A stretch of 64,000 nucleotides of DNA from Hyalella azteca. Taxonomy: Eukaryota; Arthropoda; Malacostraca; Amphipoda; Hyalellidae. The notes beneath the pieces are model-generated. The model had not been told where the DNA came from. It did no database searches and saw only the letters and a list, made by a program, of their open reading frames with translations. This document shows, piece by piece, positions 26,061 through 37,345 of the stretch. Location: the NCBI RefSeq assembly GCF_000764305.2, contig NW_025942245.1, positions 1-64,000 of the forward strand. Reading direction: 5' to 3'. Each line of letters begins with the position of its first letter. The stretch's first letter is position 1. The translations under genes were made by a program, and so were the position numbers.

Positions 26061-26880
26061 CCAACGGCGATAATAATTTGCGAATAAATAACTTGTCAAG
26101 GGTTACGGTTCGTAAACATTTGGGTGGATGCAAAACAATAAGTGAACGCTAAAGTATTTATTAATAAAAAGTTAAATATAAGTATTTAAGGACAATTAAT
26201 TGAAGTAAGGACGCAACGCTACATAAAATAAAGACGGAAGCACAGAAATTAAAAACGTGATCAGAGCTTGTGGGACGGGAAGTTCGGCCACATAGGTCCG
26301 ACCGGTAAAAAAACTGTTTAGTTAAATAAGCACCGCTTGCCTGGGCTTAACACTTGCTATTTCATATAGAATTATCGATTTCAAAATATGACGTACAGCA
26401 ATTATAACGTTAAAGTTCAAGTCGGTTACGGAGGTTACCTGTCCAGCGTGGAAGGATCTATATTTAGCAGAGCATAGCGTGGAAGTCAGTATTGGAATGT
26501 AAGGCAAAGTGTGTTCAATAAAACAGGATCGCATGCCCTTACACTACTCCCCTCTGAGAAAATTGAGAGCGGGCGTTAGGATTTTAACTAAAATTAAGTG
26601 TATGCGTTTGCCCGACTGAGAATTATTGCAATATTCAACTCAACCGAGGTTACAACATACTAACACTAACTTAACATTCGTAGTATCCTTAGTATTTGTT
26701 TCGGACGCAGCAGTCTCAGGCTACGATAGACAGCCGCTTTTGATTATCGCTCATCCGCCCTCATTTGGGCCAGCTGATGCACGATGCTGTTGCTTGCTTC
26801 TCGCCGCTGGTAGTGTTGCAGGGGAGATCGATCTGGGATTGTGCCCAGGAACACGTGCAGTCGTCCCATGAAGGTCTCCA
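26061..26880. other. No gene recognised
   Basis: The minus-strand frame at 26322-26534 and the plus-strand frame at 26626-26871 have no family match that I can see. The sequence around 26520-26580 (cttacactactcccctctga) is reminiscent of a retroelement LTR edge, but no second LTR is found. Confidence 0.3.
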
Positions 26881-26887
26881 GGGTGAA

Positions 26888-27504
26888 CTACCCCTCTCTT
26901 AGATCCTTTGATAGAACGTTAAACAGCCTCGGCCCTGCCACGGAAAATGATCCTTCCCGCAGGGATTGAAATCTGACTGCAGATCTGTTACGTAGTGTAG
27001 AGATCTTGTACAGTCTCTCCCTTATCTCGTTGTGATTTGTCTCAATACTGAAGGTCTCGCTCTCGAAGTTTGGCGCCATTCCGGTTATCATTTTCCATGT
27101 GTACAGAATGACATATATCTCTCCTGTCTCCTCTGCAGTGACTACAGACCAAGGCGACTCAACCTCTCCCAGTAGTTCAACTCTTCCATCCCTCTGATCC
27201 TTGAAGTGAAAGTTTGCTGGACACCTTCCAGTTGCCGCACTGCGCCGAGTGTGAACGGGGTCCAGAGCAGGTAGCAGTCTTCAAGAATTGGTATTACAAG
27301 GGCTCTAAAGACTGTCATCATCGGTTCCGCTTCTCTTGTTCTGAACGTCCGCCAGATCCACCCCATCTGTCGCCTACCGCTTGCGGCTATTGCCGTTGTG
27401 TGTTCACCAAATTTGACCTGAGTATTCATCAACCCTCCTAGATCGCGAACGAGTCGCTTCTCTTCGATTTGCGAGTTGTCAGGTTCTAGGTAGCGGTGCT
27501 CCAT
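26888..27504 (-). pseudogene. LINE ORF2 C-terminal fragment, frame-shifted
   Basis: On the minus strand, 27142-27504 encodes FRALVIPILEDCYLLWTPF followed by 'LEGVQQTFTSRIRGMEELNYWERL.RLGL'. This is the conserved region after the reverse transcriptase of CR1/L2-like LINEs (lY.alV.P.LEY...vW.P; LE.VQ..fTr.I.g...l.Y.eRL..L.L). A frame change near 27120-27145 leads into 26888-27091, which carries the next tail motifs (LRNRSAVRFQSLREG, FNVLSKDLREG). No polymerase active site remains. Confidence 0.85.
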
Positions 27505-27902
27505 ACCAGCTGTTCAGCTATCTCTCTATCTCAGAACCTCAAACTTGGTCCCGTTGAACTGCATGTTGTTCACTTGGGCCCATTCATATATTGCAGATGT
27601 CTTCTTGCTACCTCTCGCAATCCCTCCTGTCCGTTATGGTCATTAGTATCCTGGTGTCCTGGAGGCGGCCGTTATCTGGTTGTTCAAGCTCACTCGTTTT
27701 TCTATGCTTCAGTATAGTTACCGTACCAGTATAGCTTCCACTATACTTCAGTAGACGAACTTCAGTAGAAGTGAACTGCACGAGCTAGTCCATTTTTAAC
27801 AATTTTTTGGTCGTAGCATGGAGTAGTGGCTATTACGCTTTAGCGCGGCGGCCTCTTTTTGACTTTCCGCTGTCGTTGATAACTTTTACCAACGGTGGGG
27901 GC
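27505..27902 (-). other. Probable LINE flank or decayed upstream part
   Basis: The sequence upstream of the LINE tail, read on the minus strand, may continue the element but has too many breaks to translate convincingly. Confidence 0.3.
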
Positions 27903-29022
27903 CAGTGTTGCCAGGTTTTTTCTCGGCGATAATACCAAATTGCCTAGCTTAAAATACCAGAAATATACCAGAAATTCTATTGTTCAAAAACGGACTATTA
28001 CCTCCAAATTTAATTAAATTATTCGTCAGAAACGTTGGTTATAGAAAGAAAACAAAAATTATCTTATGTACTTTGCATTTATCTAGCTTGACGATAATTA
28101 GAAAAATTGAACACGTTATATTTTTCCTCTGTTTGGAACATTTAGACACTTTTCTTTTCAGGTGTTTGATTACATTGTCACTTTTTCCTTTTCTTATCAC
28201 AGTGTCGCACTTCTCCCTCTTCGCTCAACATGAGCAAGCCACGGAAACAGGGCATCTTCATTTTGCTTATTTTCGTACATGCTTGCATATTGCATTTATC
28301 TAACATTTCGGGTTTGATCACTTGTTGCGGCTGAGCAGATAGCTTTTGGTCCGAATAACGGACTCAAGTACCTTGTTGAAATTTTATTTCGTTGCTTGTT
28401 TTTCACATAGGTGACTGGTGAAAACATTCGCTCCACGAATTCATTGGAGACAGGTCAAAGTAGACAAGTGATGCAGTAGGCAGCCAGTTCTATGAATGGA
28501 CGATGATTTTTAAGATCAGCGAAATATTGAATGGCACCCCAGAATTCAAATAGCACTCCAATAAGTGGCACACTAGAATTCAAAACCACACCACAAAAAT
28601 GGTGGAACTTGCGTCGCAGAGATCGGTTCGACAACCTCTCTCCTCCTAGGCCATATCATCACTGATAATCAATCAAGGATCATCACTCTCGTGCTTATAT
28701 TGTACTAAACACACTTGTTAAATGTTAACAATTAGATTGGGGTTATTTCATCAAGCGGTAAACTTGCGGGTCCAAAAAGGCGGGAAAGCTCTAGTCGCGC
28801 CGGTCTGAAGGTAATCTATATAATCCACGCCTACGCTGGAGGAAGTTCGAACTTCCGAGGTGGAACTTGCAGTAAATTTGCAGTAAGCCAGAAAATACCA
28901 GAAAAATACCAGATTTAGGCAAATATACCAATATACCAGATCTAAAATATTAATACCAGACACTTTCTGAAAATACCAGGTTTGTGAAATTTGGTATAGA
29001 AATATACCATCTGGCAACGCTG
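27903..29022. mobile_element. hAT-like non-autonomous element, about 1.12 kb
   Basis: The ends are CAGTGTTGCCAG on the left and the complement of CAGCGTTGCCAG on the right. Both are followed by inverted subterminal runs rich in 'ataccag' (aaaataccagaaatatacca). CAGNGTTGCC-type ends are common in hAT transposons. The flanking eight bases do not match, so the target duplication is missing or the ends are mis-set. The interior (27980-28303 plus strand) has an unrecognised frame and no transposase that I can identify. A related end fragment lies at 50930-51030. Confidence 0.65.
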
Positions 29023-31018
29023 ATAAACCAAGTACCAACCAGCTATGATGAAATCTATTACCCTTTCAAAAATGGCATGAATCCTTCGTTATGCCTTCTC
29101 GCAGCCGGTCTTGATTAATATCGTCCGACTGAAGATAGAACAAGGGTTTAATGCGCTTTATAATTAAAAATATTATTTAAAAAAATGTTTATATGAATAG
29201 TAATGATTATAACTGTTATGAATTATCCAGAAGCACTCAAGGCAATTTCTGTCTTTGATATGCTAAACTTGAAACTGTTGAAGCTAGTTATCGCACAATT
29301 AGTTATATTTAATTGTCTATATCTTTATTTACTACATTTTCATATAATCATGTCATTTATCTTCCAAAAATGGTATACTTTAATAAGTATACTGCAATCC
29401 ACATGTAGGGCGTTCTTAGAAATGAAGAGCTTGGTAAGTATTGTAGTATTGTTTCATCTCACTTCAGTATTGCTGATTCCGTGCTGAAGCGGCTGATTCC
29501 GTGCTTTCACACGGTAACCGCGAGCGCGTCAGGGCTTTAGTTCCTTTCGGTCCCCCAGCCATTGCAGTGCATCTTGCTTCATTCAACGTAGCCTTGTGAC
29601 CACTGTCACACTTGAGCAAGGAGCAAGCCTCCAAGAGGCCCACTGTTTCCGAGTTAACGTACCAGCTTCCTATCCAGCCTTGTCATGATCATCATGATAT
29701 CCAGAATCTTCGTGGTCGATTTTGATGGACACGGTGATGGTCGATTTTTAGTATCTCTGCGGAAAAAGAAAAACTTCCTTTTCTTCTCCGGATCAGGTTT
29801 AACAGGTTCTTCAGGGGATCCCTGAATTCCAGGCACCTAAACTTATGGAGCATTGAAAGGAAAATTAAATGGGCCTTCTTGAGGCTTGACTTCTACTGGT
29901 CCCATCCGTGTCTTGCTTATGTGTGATTTTGTTGGTTGAAATTAAATCGGGAGTAAAATGAGTAAGGCAGTACAAAAATGAGACATTTGTATCGAGAATT
30001 CTTCAGTTTATTCATAAGTCACCGATCACTAATTTCGAGAGGTGCAATAGGTTTCACCTTGCTCAAATAAATTTCTCGTGATTTCAAGCAAACATTTGCA
30101 GTTGTTGCAGGAGAGTGTCTTTACATTCCCGTTACAATTTACTCGTGAAAAGTTCTAAATTGGAATTTAAGCGCGAAATAAAACATATGTTCGTAAACGG
30201 CACGTGAAGTCTCCTGTCAATAAAGTTTAATTAATCAATTAATTAAAGTGCAGTGTCACTTTAGTGCGCCTATCCCAAATTCTTCGTTTCAACCCCTGGA
30301 CCGTCTGAATCAATCCTCTTCTTCGGACGTTGGGCTGCAAAAACCGAAGTGAATATGTTCGTCGCATTTGTTCAGGCGGGGTTTCCTCTGCGCGGCTTCT
30401 CGAAGTTGTACCAGCCGGATACTTGTACGTATATAGCTCATCTGGATAGAGGCGTTAGATTCGTTGGCGTCTTCGTCTTCTGACTCAGTGTTAAGGCTCT
30501 GATTGAGAACCGCGAGGCCTCGAACAGGCTCGGCTCTACCCTATGAGTTTCTTCACAAATTAGGCTGAATTTTACTGTACTCTTAAATGAGATGGCGATA
30601 TGGATTTTTCCATGTTTACCCAGTTACTTATTTATAAACGGTGGCCAGTAACAAAAATTATGTAAAATTTGTTTTAAAAGTTATAATGAAAGGAATTTTA
30701 AAGAAACTTTGAATATTATTGTTCACCAAGTCTGCGACTTTTTCACTTTTTTCGAGATGTAAACGGGTTGTAATTTTAATTCTCCATTGAATGGTATACT
30801 CGGCATTCCATGATCAGCCTCCTTGTTGTAGAGATTATCTACCAAAAAATAGTTATGATCGAGCCTGCTGATACGCGGAGGGGAAATACCGCATACTAAC
30901 TGCTCAAACGCAGACGTTGTGGAATACATGAGGGGAAAGAGACGTCGTAAATTACTGAACTGTCAGTTCACGACGGGCGGCGTGGTGAAGGCGAACTCAA
31001 TGAGGGGCGAGGAATAAT
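29023..31018. other. No gene recognised
   Basis: Several short frames (29203-29487 plus, 29654-29836 minus, 30723-30929 minus) show no family motif. No RNA gene is seen. Confidence 0.4.
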
Positions 31019-31021
31019 ACG

Positions 31022-31072
31022 TGGCCAGTGGTCGGCCTAGTCCAATTAGTTATAGCCGACCGCTGGCCATTC
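31022..31072. repeat. Hairpin, about 15-bp stem
   Basis: tggccagtggtcggc near the left and gccgaccgctggcca near the right form a nearly perfect stem with one mismatch, around a spacer of about 18 nt. Could be the centre of a palindromic element; no flanking terminal repeats were confirmed. Confidence 0.5.
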
Positions 31073-31329
31073 CTCGGCCACCTGAAAGCGACCAGTTGCC
31101 GCAAGAAATTGGCTGGCGATAGGATATCATATTAAAAAGAGTACAAGCTCGAGGGTAGCGACTAGCCGAGCTTCGGGCAAATCAAGAATTTCACACGATG
31201 GTCGCGAAAACTTCGCTCTCAGACTTTGCTGCATTCTGACTACAAGCCTTAACTGTCATTTACGTCGGCATTCGCACTTGCCGCACTGACCCACTCGGGT
31301 TAGCCACGGGAATAGGTGCGAAACGTGAA

Positions 31330-32082
31330 ATCCTTAGAAAACTGCCATAAAGGGGGTACTGTAGAAATCTATCTCCTTCTAGGTTTTTGAAGTTACAGCA
31401 ATGAGACACGTACCATTCGATTCGCAATCAAAATATCTATCTATTCGTCGTAGCTTTTTTTGAATTTCGAATTTTTGTGGATGTGGGAGCATTTTTCCCA
31501 AAATTTTCGAAAATTTTTAGATTTTCCCCAATTTCCCTTCCCTTTTTTCAAAATATTTTCAAAACTATAACGAAATTGAAAAATGCTACGACGAATCTCT
31601 AGATATTTCAATTGCGAATCGAATGGTATATGTCTCATCGCTGTAGCTTCAAAACTGTAGGAGGATATGGGTTTGCAGTTACAATAAGTTAATTGTTCAG
31701 TAGAGCCTGACAAAGTCCAGGGCGCCTCGAAATAAGCGTTCAATGTGGCAAGAATGCAAGACTAGGCGATACTGGAGATCAATTCCTGTCAAGGATGGTG
31801 TGAACGACGACACGCAAACCCTCCCGTACAACTGCGGGCGGGTAACTGAAGCACATCGTATGTGGACTAGCTATTTAAATATGCTACCGGGAATTTTTGC
31901 CTATCTTAAATGTGAAAGAACTCCACCACCCCCCCCACCCTTTCGCGATCTGTCGTGAACACATAAATCAACTTACAGAGATGATTTTGGTACCGTTGAA
32001 TAGAGCAGAATGTCAGCTTCAAGACGAGACTAAAAACCGGAAAAGCCAAAATACAAAAATTTTGGCCAGACGCTCCCCTTAA
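31330..32082. mobile_element. Truncated relative of the TTAA-flanked MITE
   Basis: The right end matches the element at 15102-15690: 'ctccaccaccc..ccc', 'cataaatcaac.tacagagatg', 'taaaaaccgga..agccaaaat' and the terminal 'gacgctccccttaa' at 32082. The left part matches near 'acgtgaaatcc.tagaaaac.gcca', but the left terminal repeat is missing. The middle carries an additional long palindrome (31380-31663) absent from the first copy. Confidence 0.75.
31380..31663. repeat. Long inverted repeat, about 74-bp arms
   Basis: Arms at about 31380-31453 and 31590-31663 are complementary with few mismatches. The left arm contains gagacacgtaccattcgatt and attcgtcgtagc; the right contains gctacgacgaat and aatcgaatggtatatgtctc. 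The spacer of about 136 bp is T-rich. Such a fold-back can be transcribed into a long hairpin RNA. Confidence 0.85.
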
Positions 32083-32804
32083 GCGGGTTCATCTGCCGCT
32101 GCTGCTGTCACAGACAATTTATACCACTCACTAAAAACGAAGTCTATTCCTCGCTGGGTCAGTTCTTGCAAGATGTTCGTCACCCCTACCCTGATTTTCT
32201 CCCGGTCGACATCTTCACTCTGGATTGTTTCTTGCGTTAGGAATTAAAGTAGGAATGGAGAAGGTTGTAAGTAAGTTGTGCCTATCAATTCTTAGTAGCC
32301 GATTCTCATTAAATTATAATCGCAAAATGACGTATTCAAATTTAAGTAAAAGAAAAAATAAACATACATCTGGGAGCTTCGAGGCAAACGTCACGATTCA
32401 AGCTCTTTTTGCACTTCACTAACACATAAAAGTTGGTCGATTTTTATGTGATCTAGATTTACCGTAGTATGTACATTAATATCCTTGTGATACTGAATTA
32501 TTTGTAGTCAAGATTCTTCAAGTGGATTATTCTCTTACCATTTCACCTTCTACCAAGCTTTTGAACGTAGCAGCTGGATATAAAAAAATATTGAAGTTCA
32601 ATTTACGTTTCCGATGAACGCAGCTAACTATGTGGACAGTCATTTTTAAAAATCTCATTTCAGGTGCTGGTAAAATTTTTACATTCCTGTCCTGAGATTC
32701 GAAAAAATGAACTAAGATTTATTTAGCTCCATTCAAATCAATGAATAAATAAATTTAGATGGCTACCTGCAAAATTGCCATGGAAATCGATAATTTAGCT
32801 AGCG
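32083..32804. other. No feature recognised
   Basis: AT-rich sequence between two repeat elements, with no supported gene. Confidence 0.4.
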
Positions 32805-33752
32805 TTAAAGGCCCTTTTCTACTACGGGACTGATTCTGATGGATTAAGACTGGCCTGATACCAATAAGCCTCTTGGCTGGGCCTCAGAACTGGCGTGCGC
32901 GTTTCCACTACGCGCATGTGCTGGGACCGAGACTGACCGTCTGGGCTACCGCACTCGCTGGCCTTTGAAGATAGATTATGCTGCCGCTCTTGCTTTACTA
33001 GCTGTTGTCACTATGCGCAGGAGGAAACAAAGATCTATTTACTCAATAGCAGTTTTGAAACGCAAGAATGGTTTCAAACTTCTCATTAATATAGTTTATC
33101 CGTGTAATAACATACATTCACCCGGGGATTAAGAAAAGCGTTATCTTATTATACCTTTAATGTGTCGAGAAAATTAAATGTAATAAATACGTCACAATGT
33201 TTAACCATGTCTGGTTTTTGGTCTATAGATTTAGATAGGTATAATAGCGTGTTTCACAAATGCTACTACTATTATTAGTTATTGTGTTTATTTACTGAGT
33301 ATACATACACTGTAAGTACAATAAGATAATTAAGATTTTTTAATTGACGGACGAGTGAATCCATGTTAATAAACTGATAAAATCTGTTAATAAGAAGTTA
33401 GGAAGTATTATTTTCATCGATGTTCGTGGATGGATCTAATTTCTCCATCTCCTTACTTATTTTTTCTAATTCTTAAATTCTCAAGACTCTATCTTTGTAA
33501 ACAGAACTTTTTACTTGCCATAGGCAAGGTGCCTCTATACATAAATCTATAATCATTACAGTAGCCTTTCTGCTCCACTCTCCGGCGTGTGACATGGCCC
33601 TATCGAAATTCGAAGACCTGTCAGCCGCTGGCACACGGACGCCCCAGGTTCTTATGGCCGGGTAAATTAGAAGCTCTATGTCCGCATTAGGTTCCGGTTG
33701 CCGTAGCGAAATAAGCGCCGAAATGGAATCTTGTGAAATTACTCGTCGAGCT

Positions 33753-33771
33753 CTGTCTCTTATACACATCT
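33753..33771 (+). other. Tn5/Nextera mosaic-end sequence (assembly contaminant)
   Basis: The 19 bases ctgtctcttatacacatct are identical to the Tn5 transposase mosaic end used in Nextera libraries. Translated on the minus strand it gives MCIRDR, a known signature of adapter carried into protein predictions. It marks a probable chimeric join or an untrimmed read rather than genomic sequence. Confidence 0.95.
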
Positions 33772-33831
33772 TTAGATGTTGTAAAATATTTTAACGGGAC
33801 AGACACGGCCGAATATGAAAAATGCTTAAAA

Positions 33832-33888
33832 AAATGCCCCCTCCCTTCCCCCCCTTATGGGGGGAAGGGAGGGGGCATTTCAATCTCN
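33832..33888. repeat. Perfect GC palindrome beside an ambiguous base
   Basis: A 22-bp arm (33832-33853, aaatgccccctccctt then C-run) pairs perfectly with 33859-33880 across a short ccttat-type loop. An N follows at 33888. This may be a true hairpin that blocks sequencing or an artefact of read joining, since the adapter word lies 60 bp away. Confidence 0.85.
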
Positions 33889-34314
33889 TGCGATAGCGTC
33901 ATCAGCGTTTGACCAGGGGCATCATGACGAAGCTTGACCAGCTGCTCTTTTTAAGCATATTACGCAGATTTGGCCTACCGGGCAATTGACTTCCAAAAGA
34001 AGCTGGTAAATAGAAGCAAAACACCCTACGTGGCCGACTTGCTCCTGATTCACCCCTAAGCCGAATATAGTTCCTCTAAAACGACCTTAATCGGCACGAA
34101 AATTTTGACAGGGGGTCAAACGAAAAGCAAAGAGGCAGGCAATTGTGCGTCTATTGGAGCGTCAGCCCAACACACAACCTACTGGGACGGCAGTCACAGC
34201 GACACTCGCTTGCCCGTCACGCAAGTCTAGCCAAAGATTGAACAGGGCTTGACTCCCCGTCGCGCCAGTCTCGATGGTCGGGACTGCCTCAGTCCGGACT
34301 GAAAAAGCAGTTTT

Positions 34315-34741
34315 TCAGGCGTAAGTCTCGCATAGTCTCATAGGGGGAAACGGGCCTTTATAATCGCTAATACCAGACTTGAGGTGCAACAAATGTTCAT
34401 GCATGGTGGTCAGAATGTCATTCCGCACATCATCGCCTGCCTTATTACCCATTCCAACTGTATCGGAGACATCGTCAATCCAACCATCATTAGGCGATTG
34501 CGAAACAGTCCTCACCCTATCCACAAAGTCTTCCTGAACTGCAAGACTCTTCTAGCCAAGCTATAAAATTTTCAAGAGACTTATCATTGCTGCTGCCTCT
34601 ACCGGTATTAATTGAAGAAACACGCGCCGAAAGTTCCTGTGCCTGTTTATCGTCTACTAGTATGGACACCCGGTGCTCTGTAATAATTTCGGTCGCATTC
34701 TCGTTGTCAACATTCCAGTTTACCGCCGTTTCAGCATCCAA
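34315..34741 (-). pseudogene. Unassigned coding remnant, frame-shifted
   Basis: Two minus-strand frames, 34517-34741 and 34315-34524, overlap and read smoothly if one nucleotide is gained or lost near 34530. Both are acidic and helical in character (KSLENFIAWLEES; DDVRNDILTTMHEHLLHLK). They lie downstream, on the same strand, of the zinc-knuckle protein at 35659-36460 and could be a further part of the same gag-like gene, but no motif proves it. The right end of the candidate DNA element lies at the end of this frame. Confidence 0.4.
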
Positions 34742-35180
34742 ACTGTTAAAATTGGCAGTTTATATTACACCGGAACGTGTACAAGACCTTTGAAGTGCCA
34801 AGAAACTATTATTTCCATTACCAGATGAACAATCCCGACTATCATCGGGAGCGCAGCCCTACACCACAAATTTAGCTCGTAAACAAGCCCTAGCGCCAAC
34901 GCCTACCCTATAATGCAATAACTAAACTCAGCTCACACCCAAGAAGCTGTAGGTAACTGAGTCATCTCCCCACACCAACTTTAAGCAACACCTACCTCAC
35001 TCCACAGCCTGCTGAATCAAATAGTCAATTGTCAGCAGGTCCTACTCCACAGAATTTTACCACATACTATCATTTCTTACACACGCCGTAAGCCTTACTG
35101 GCCGCAGACCACGCCGGATCACCGTAAACCTGCTCTGCTATTTGCAGGACTGGCGTAATCCCGCCGCACTCTACGAGCAG

Positions 35181-35405
35181 AAGCGCAAACCGCCGTCCCC
35201 ATAACGCCATGCCCCGGCTCTCCCCCTTCGCAGCCATAAGGCTTTCTTCAATTGCTGATCAGTTGTGCGCCAGGTTAGGTTAGGTTATGTTAGGTCCCTC
35301 CATCGCGCCAGGCGCATTACTGATCGGGCAACGAGAAAAGCCTTCTGCTGGCTGCGAAGGGGGGAGAGCCGGGGCAAGGCGTTATAGGGACGGCGGTTTG
35401 CGCTT
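35181..35405. mobile_element. Fold-back element with about 60-bp arms
   Basis: Left arm 35182-35241 (agcgcaaaccgccgtcccc, ctctcccccttcgcagcca) and right arm 35345-35404 (tggctgcgaaggggggagag, gggacggcggtttgcgct) are complementary with only a few mismatches. The spacer of about 100 bp includes the TTAGG run. GC-rich arms in an AT-rich setting suggest an inserted MITE. Confidence 0.85.
35273..35302. repeat. Short TTAGG run
   Basis: gttaggttaggttatgttagg holds three TTAGG units with one variant. TTAGG is the telomere repeat of most arthropods. This stretch is far too short to be a telomere and sits between the arms of the fold-back element. Confidence 0.6.
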
Positions 35406-35658
35406 TAGCCTGTGGAGTAGAGCGCCATGAAGCAGTGGCTGTGACGTAACGGCGCTGTTATGTCGGGCGCTTATTTTCAAAAGCCGCGAATACGCCAGGC
35501 TGTGTTTCATACAAGCACGCAACAGTTTGGCTATTTGCCCACGGCTGTTGCTTCGGTGGCTTGATGTCAGTTGGCTGATTGATTCAAATCCAGGAAAGGA
35601 AATGACACCTATGGCTTTAGGCACTTAATCACACAGGCTAATATGCCCTCTAGCGTGA

Positions 35659-36460
35659 TTACGAGCGGAAAGGAATAGAGATTGAATTGTGGGCAAGGGC
35701 TATGTAGGGGTCTATACTGCGTCCCCTATCATCAATCAGCGAGATTTTACAGGACACTTCAGGCGGAGAACTAGTGGCTTCAGGAGACTTTGAGTTACGT
35801 TGAACAAGATCGTCCGTATTTTCCTCTACATCCATTTCATCAAAGCTCCAATCAAGAGCCTTACGTCTAGAAGAACTATCACTAGGGGTTAGAACACTGG
35901 ATGAATTCGACAATGTTTTGTGAAGTAAAAGCCTTTTAATCGTAAAATTTCTCTCTTAAATCTAAAATACAATTAATATCTGGGACCAGTGGACATCTAT
36001 TATCAGTCAGATTACCATTAAAATCTGCAGAAACATTTATTTCTGTTGCTCTATCAAGATCATTACACGCGCTCATATCTGGCAACTCTACAACAGTTAA
36101 GGGATACATATCAATATTAGTTACGGCATTACATTCTGGAATTTTAGAATCGGATGGATCTTCGCAGCTCTCAATTACACGATTATTATCATTACAGCGC
36201 TCGTTATTATGATTGCTAGACAGATCATAGTTACCAGACGTATCCTCAATTCCAGAGTGCCGCGTATTGTTGCATACTTTTAATGCCTTAAAGACAGTTG
36301 CTGGCCTTCTGTACTGACGCTGTTCTCGACGATAAGGGCAACTTAGGATAACGTGTCCATTGCCTCCACAAACGAAGCACAGTCCTAGACGTGAGCGACA
36401 ATCGCAACGCACGTGCCAAACACGATGACAGTAGTCACAGGTGATATCGTCTCCACTAAT
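35659..36460 (-). pseudogene. Gag-like protein with two CCHC zinc knuckles, broken
   Basis: The N-terminal part on the minus strand (about 36365-36446) encodes two knuckles in tandem, CDYCHRVWHVRCDC and CFVCGGNGHVILSC, both CX2CX4HX4C. Such pairs bind single-stranded nucleic acid in Gag proteins of LTR retroelements and in ORF1 proteins of some LINEs. A serine-, aspartate- and asparagine-rich tail follows to a stop at 35936. A second frame (35659-35913; LDWSFDEMDVEENTDDLVQR) continues the same style, so a frame shift near 35930 is likely. No protease or polymerase lies next to it. A cellular knuckle protein or a domesticated gag is an alternative. Confidence 0.6.
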
Positions 36461-37130
36461 AGGTTGGTTAGTCTGATGATATAAATTTATTAATTAATAC
36501 TCAATTAACTCAAGCACTGTCTTGCAGGTTGGTACTTATTTAAAAGACAAAGTTATCACACATATACTTCAAATACTGGTTCTGTACAATTGCGCTGTGT
36601 CTTATACAGACCACTCCAGCTAAACAAAGACTATAACATGAGTTACAAAAATCCTGAATGTATTCAAAACCCAAATTGCGGAACTGAAAAGTCTAAATGA
36701 AAATGGAATAGTTGTTGCTATAAAATATTAAAAAAATTATACTATACCCTAACATCATACACTATCAGTACGATCTTGAAAATCCAACAGCGGGATTACA
36801 TAAAGGCTTTAGGGGTCATCAGTACAGAAAGCGATGTTGGATGACGGTATGGGGAAGTCAGATGTGGAATGGTTGAATAATCAATAAGAAATGACAGACC
36901 CCTGAGAGTCTGAAGGCTGTTTCTTGGTTGTGCCTTTTTGAAAGCTCTATAAATAAATATAATAATATATACGTGTTGTTCGAATTAGAAAAAGAAAACA
37001 CAAACTCACCTATTCTCTATACATACTCAATGACTTGGTCATTAATTTCCGCAAAAAAAAACCTTTCCCCCCATTAATTTGCACGTTTGGTCCTATAAGC
37101 TGCTCGCCTTGAAAGAAATATTTAATTGAT
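36461..37130. other. No feature recognised
   Basis: AT-rich sequence; the phrase 'gtttcttggttgtgcctt' at about 36919 recurs at about 37547, indicating a dispersed repeat word. Confidence 0.35.
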
Positions 37131-37345
37131 TCATGAATCAAAATTCAGTTCCTCGAGGAGTGAGTGAAATTTACTTTCACTTGCTTCGCTTAGAATGAGG
37201 ACGTCATCTATATATCTTTTATATAGAACAAGTCCCGGTATCCTGTCGAGAAAACTCAAGCGAGTGCATAAAAATATCTGCCACCTCCGGTGAGCAGTTG
37301 GACCTGAAGATTTAACCAGCAATGAATTTTGACCTTTTCTCGCAA
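37131..37345 (-). pseudogene. Reverse transcriptase fragment, Penelope-like
   Basis: On the minus strand 'EVADIFMHSLE' and, after a frame change, 'GLVLYKRYIDDVLIL' with 'FHSLLEELNF' can be read. A polymerase motif of the form RY(I/V)DD, preceded by an 'A.i.M..lE' segment, is the layout of Penelope-like reverse transcriptases. The fragment is only about 70 residues and broken. Other retroelement classes cannot be fully excluded. Confidence 0.6.

Larger units (their letters stand above)
32805..34361. mobile_element. Candidate terminal-inverted-repeat element, about 1.55 kb, with internal join
   Basis: The left end TTAAAGGCCCTTTTCTACTA and the complement of the right end (TTATAAAGGCCCGTTTCCCC) are similar, and GC-rich subterminal sequences (gggactgaNNctgatgg, cagtccggactga) look related on both sides. 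The right end interrupts the coding-like frame at 34315-34741. No transposase was recognised, and an adapter sequence at 33753-33771 shows that the interior cannot be trusted. Confidence 0.45.

Noticed and set aside
26320..26560. Possible solo LTR with promoter-like edge
   Set aside because: No TG...CA pair, second LTR, primer-binding site or target duplication was found.
33473..33769. 98-residue minus-strand frame starting MCIRDR
   Set aside because: The first residues are translated Tn5/Nextera adapter; the rest has no recognisable motif.
35270..35302. Telomeric array
   Set aside because: Only three TTAGG units, inside a fold-back element and far from any array structure.
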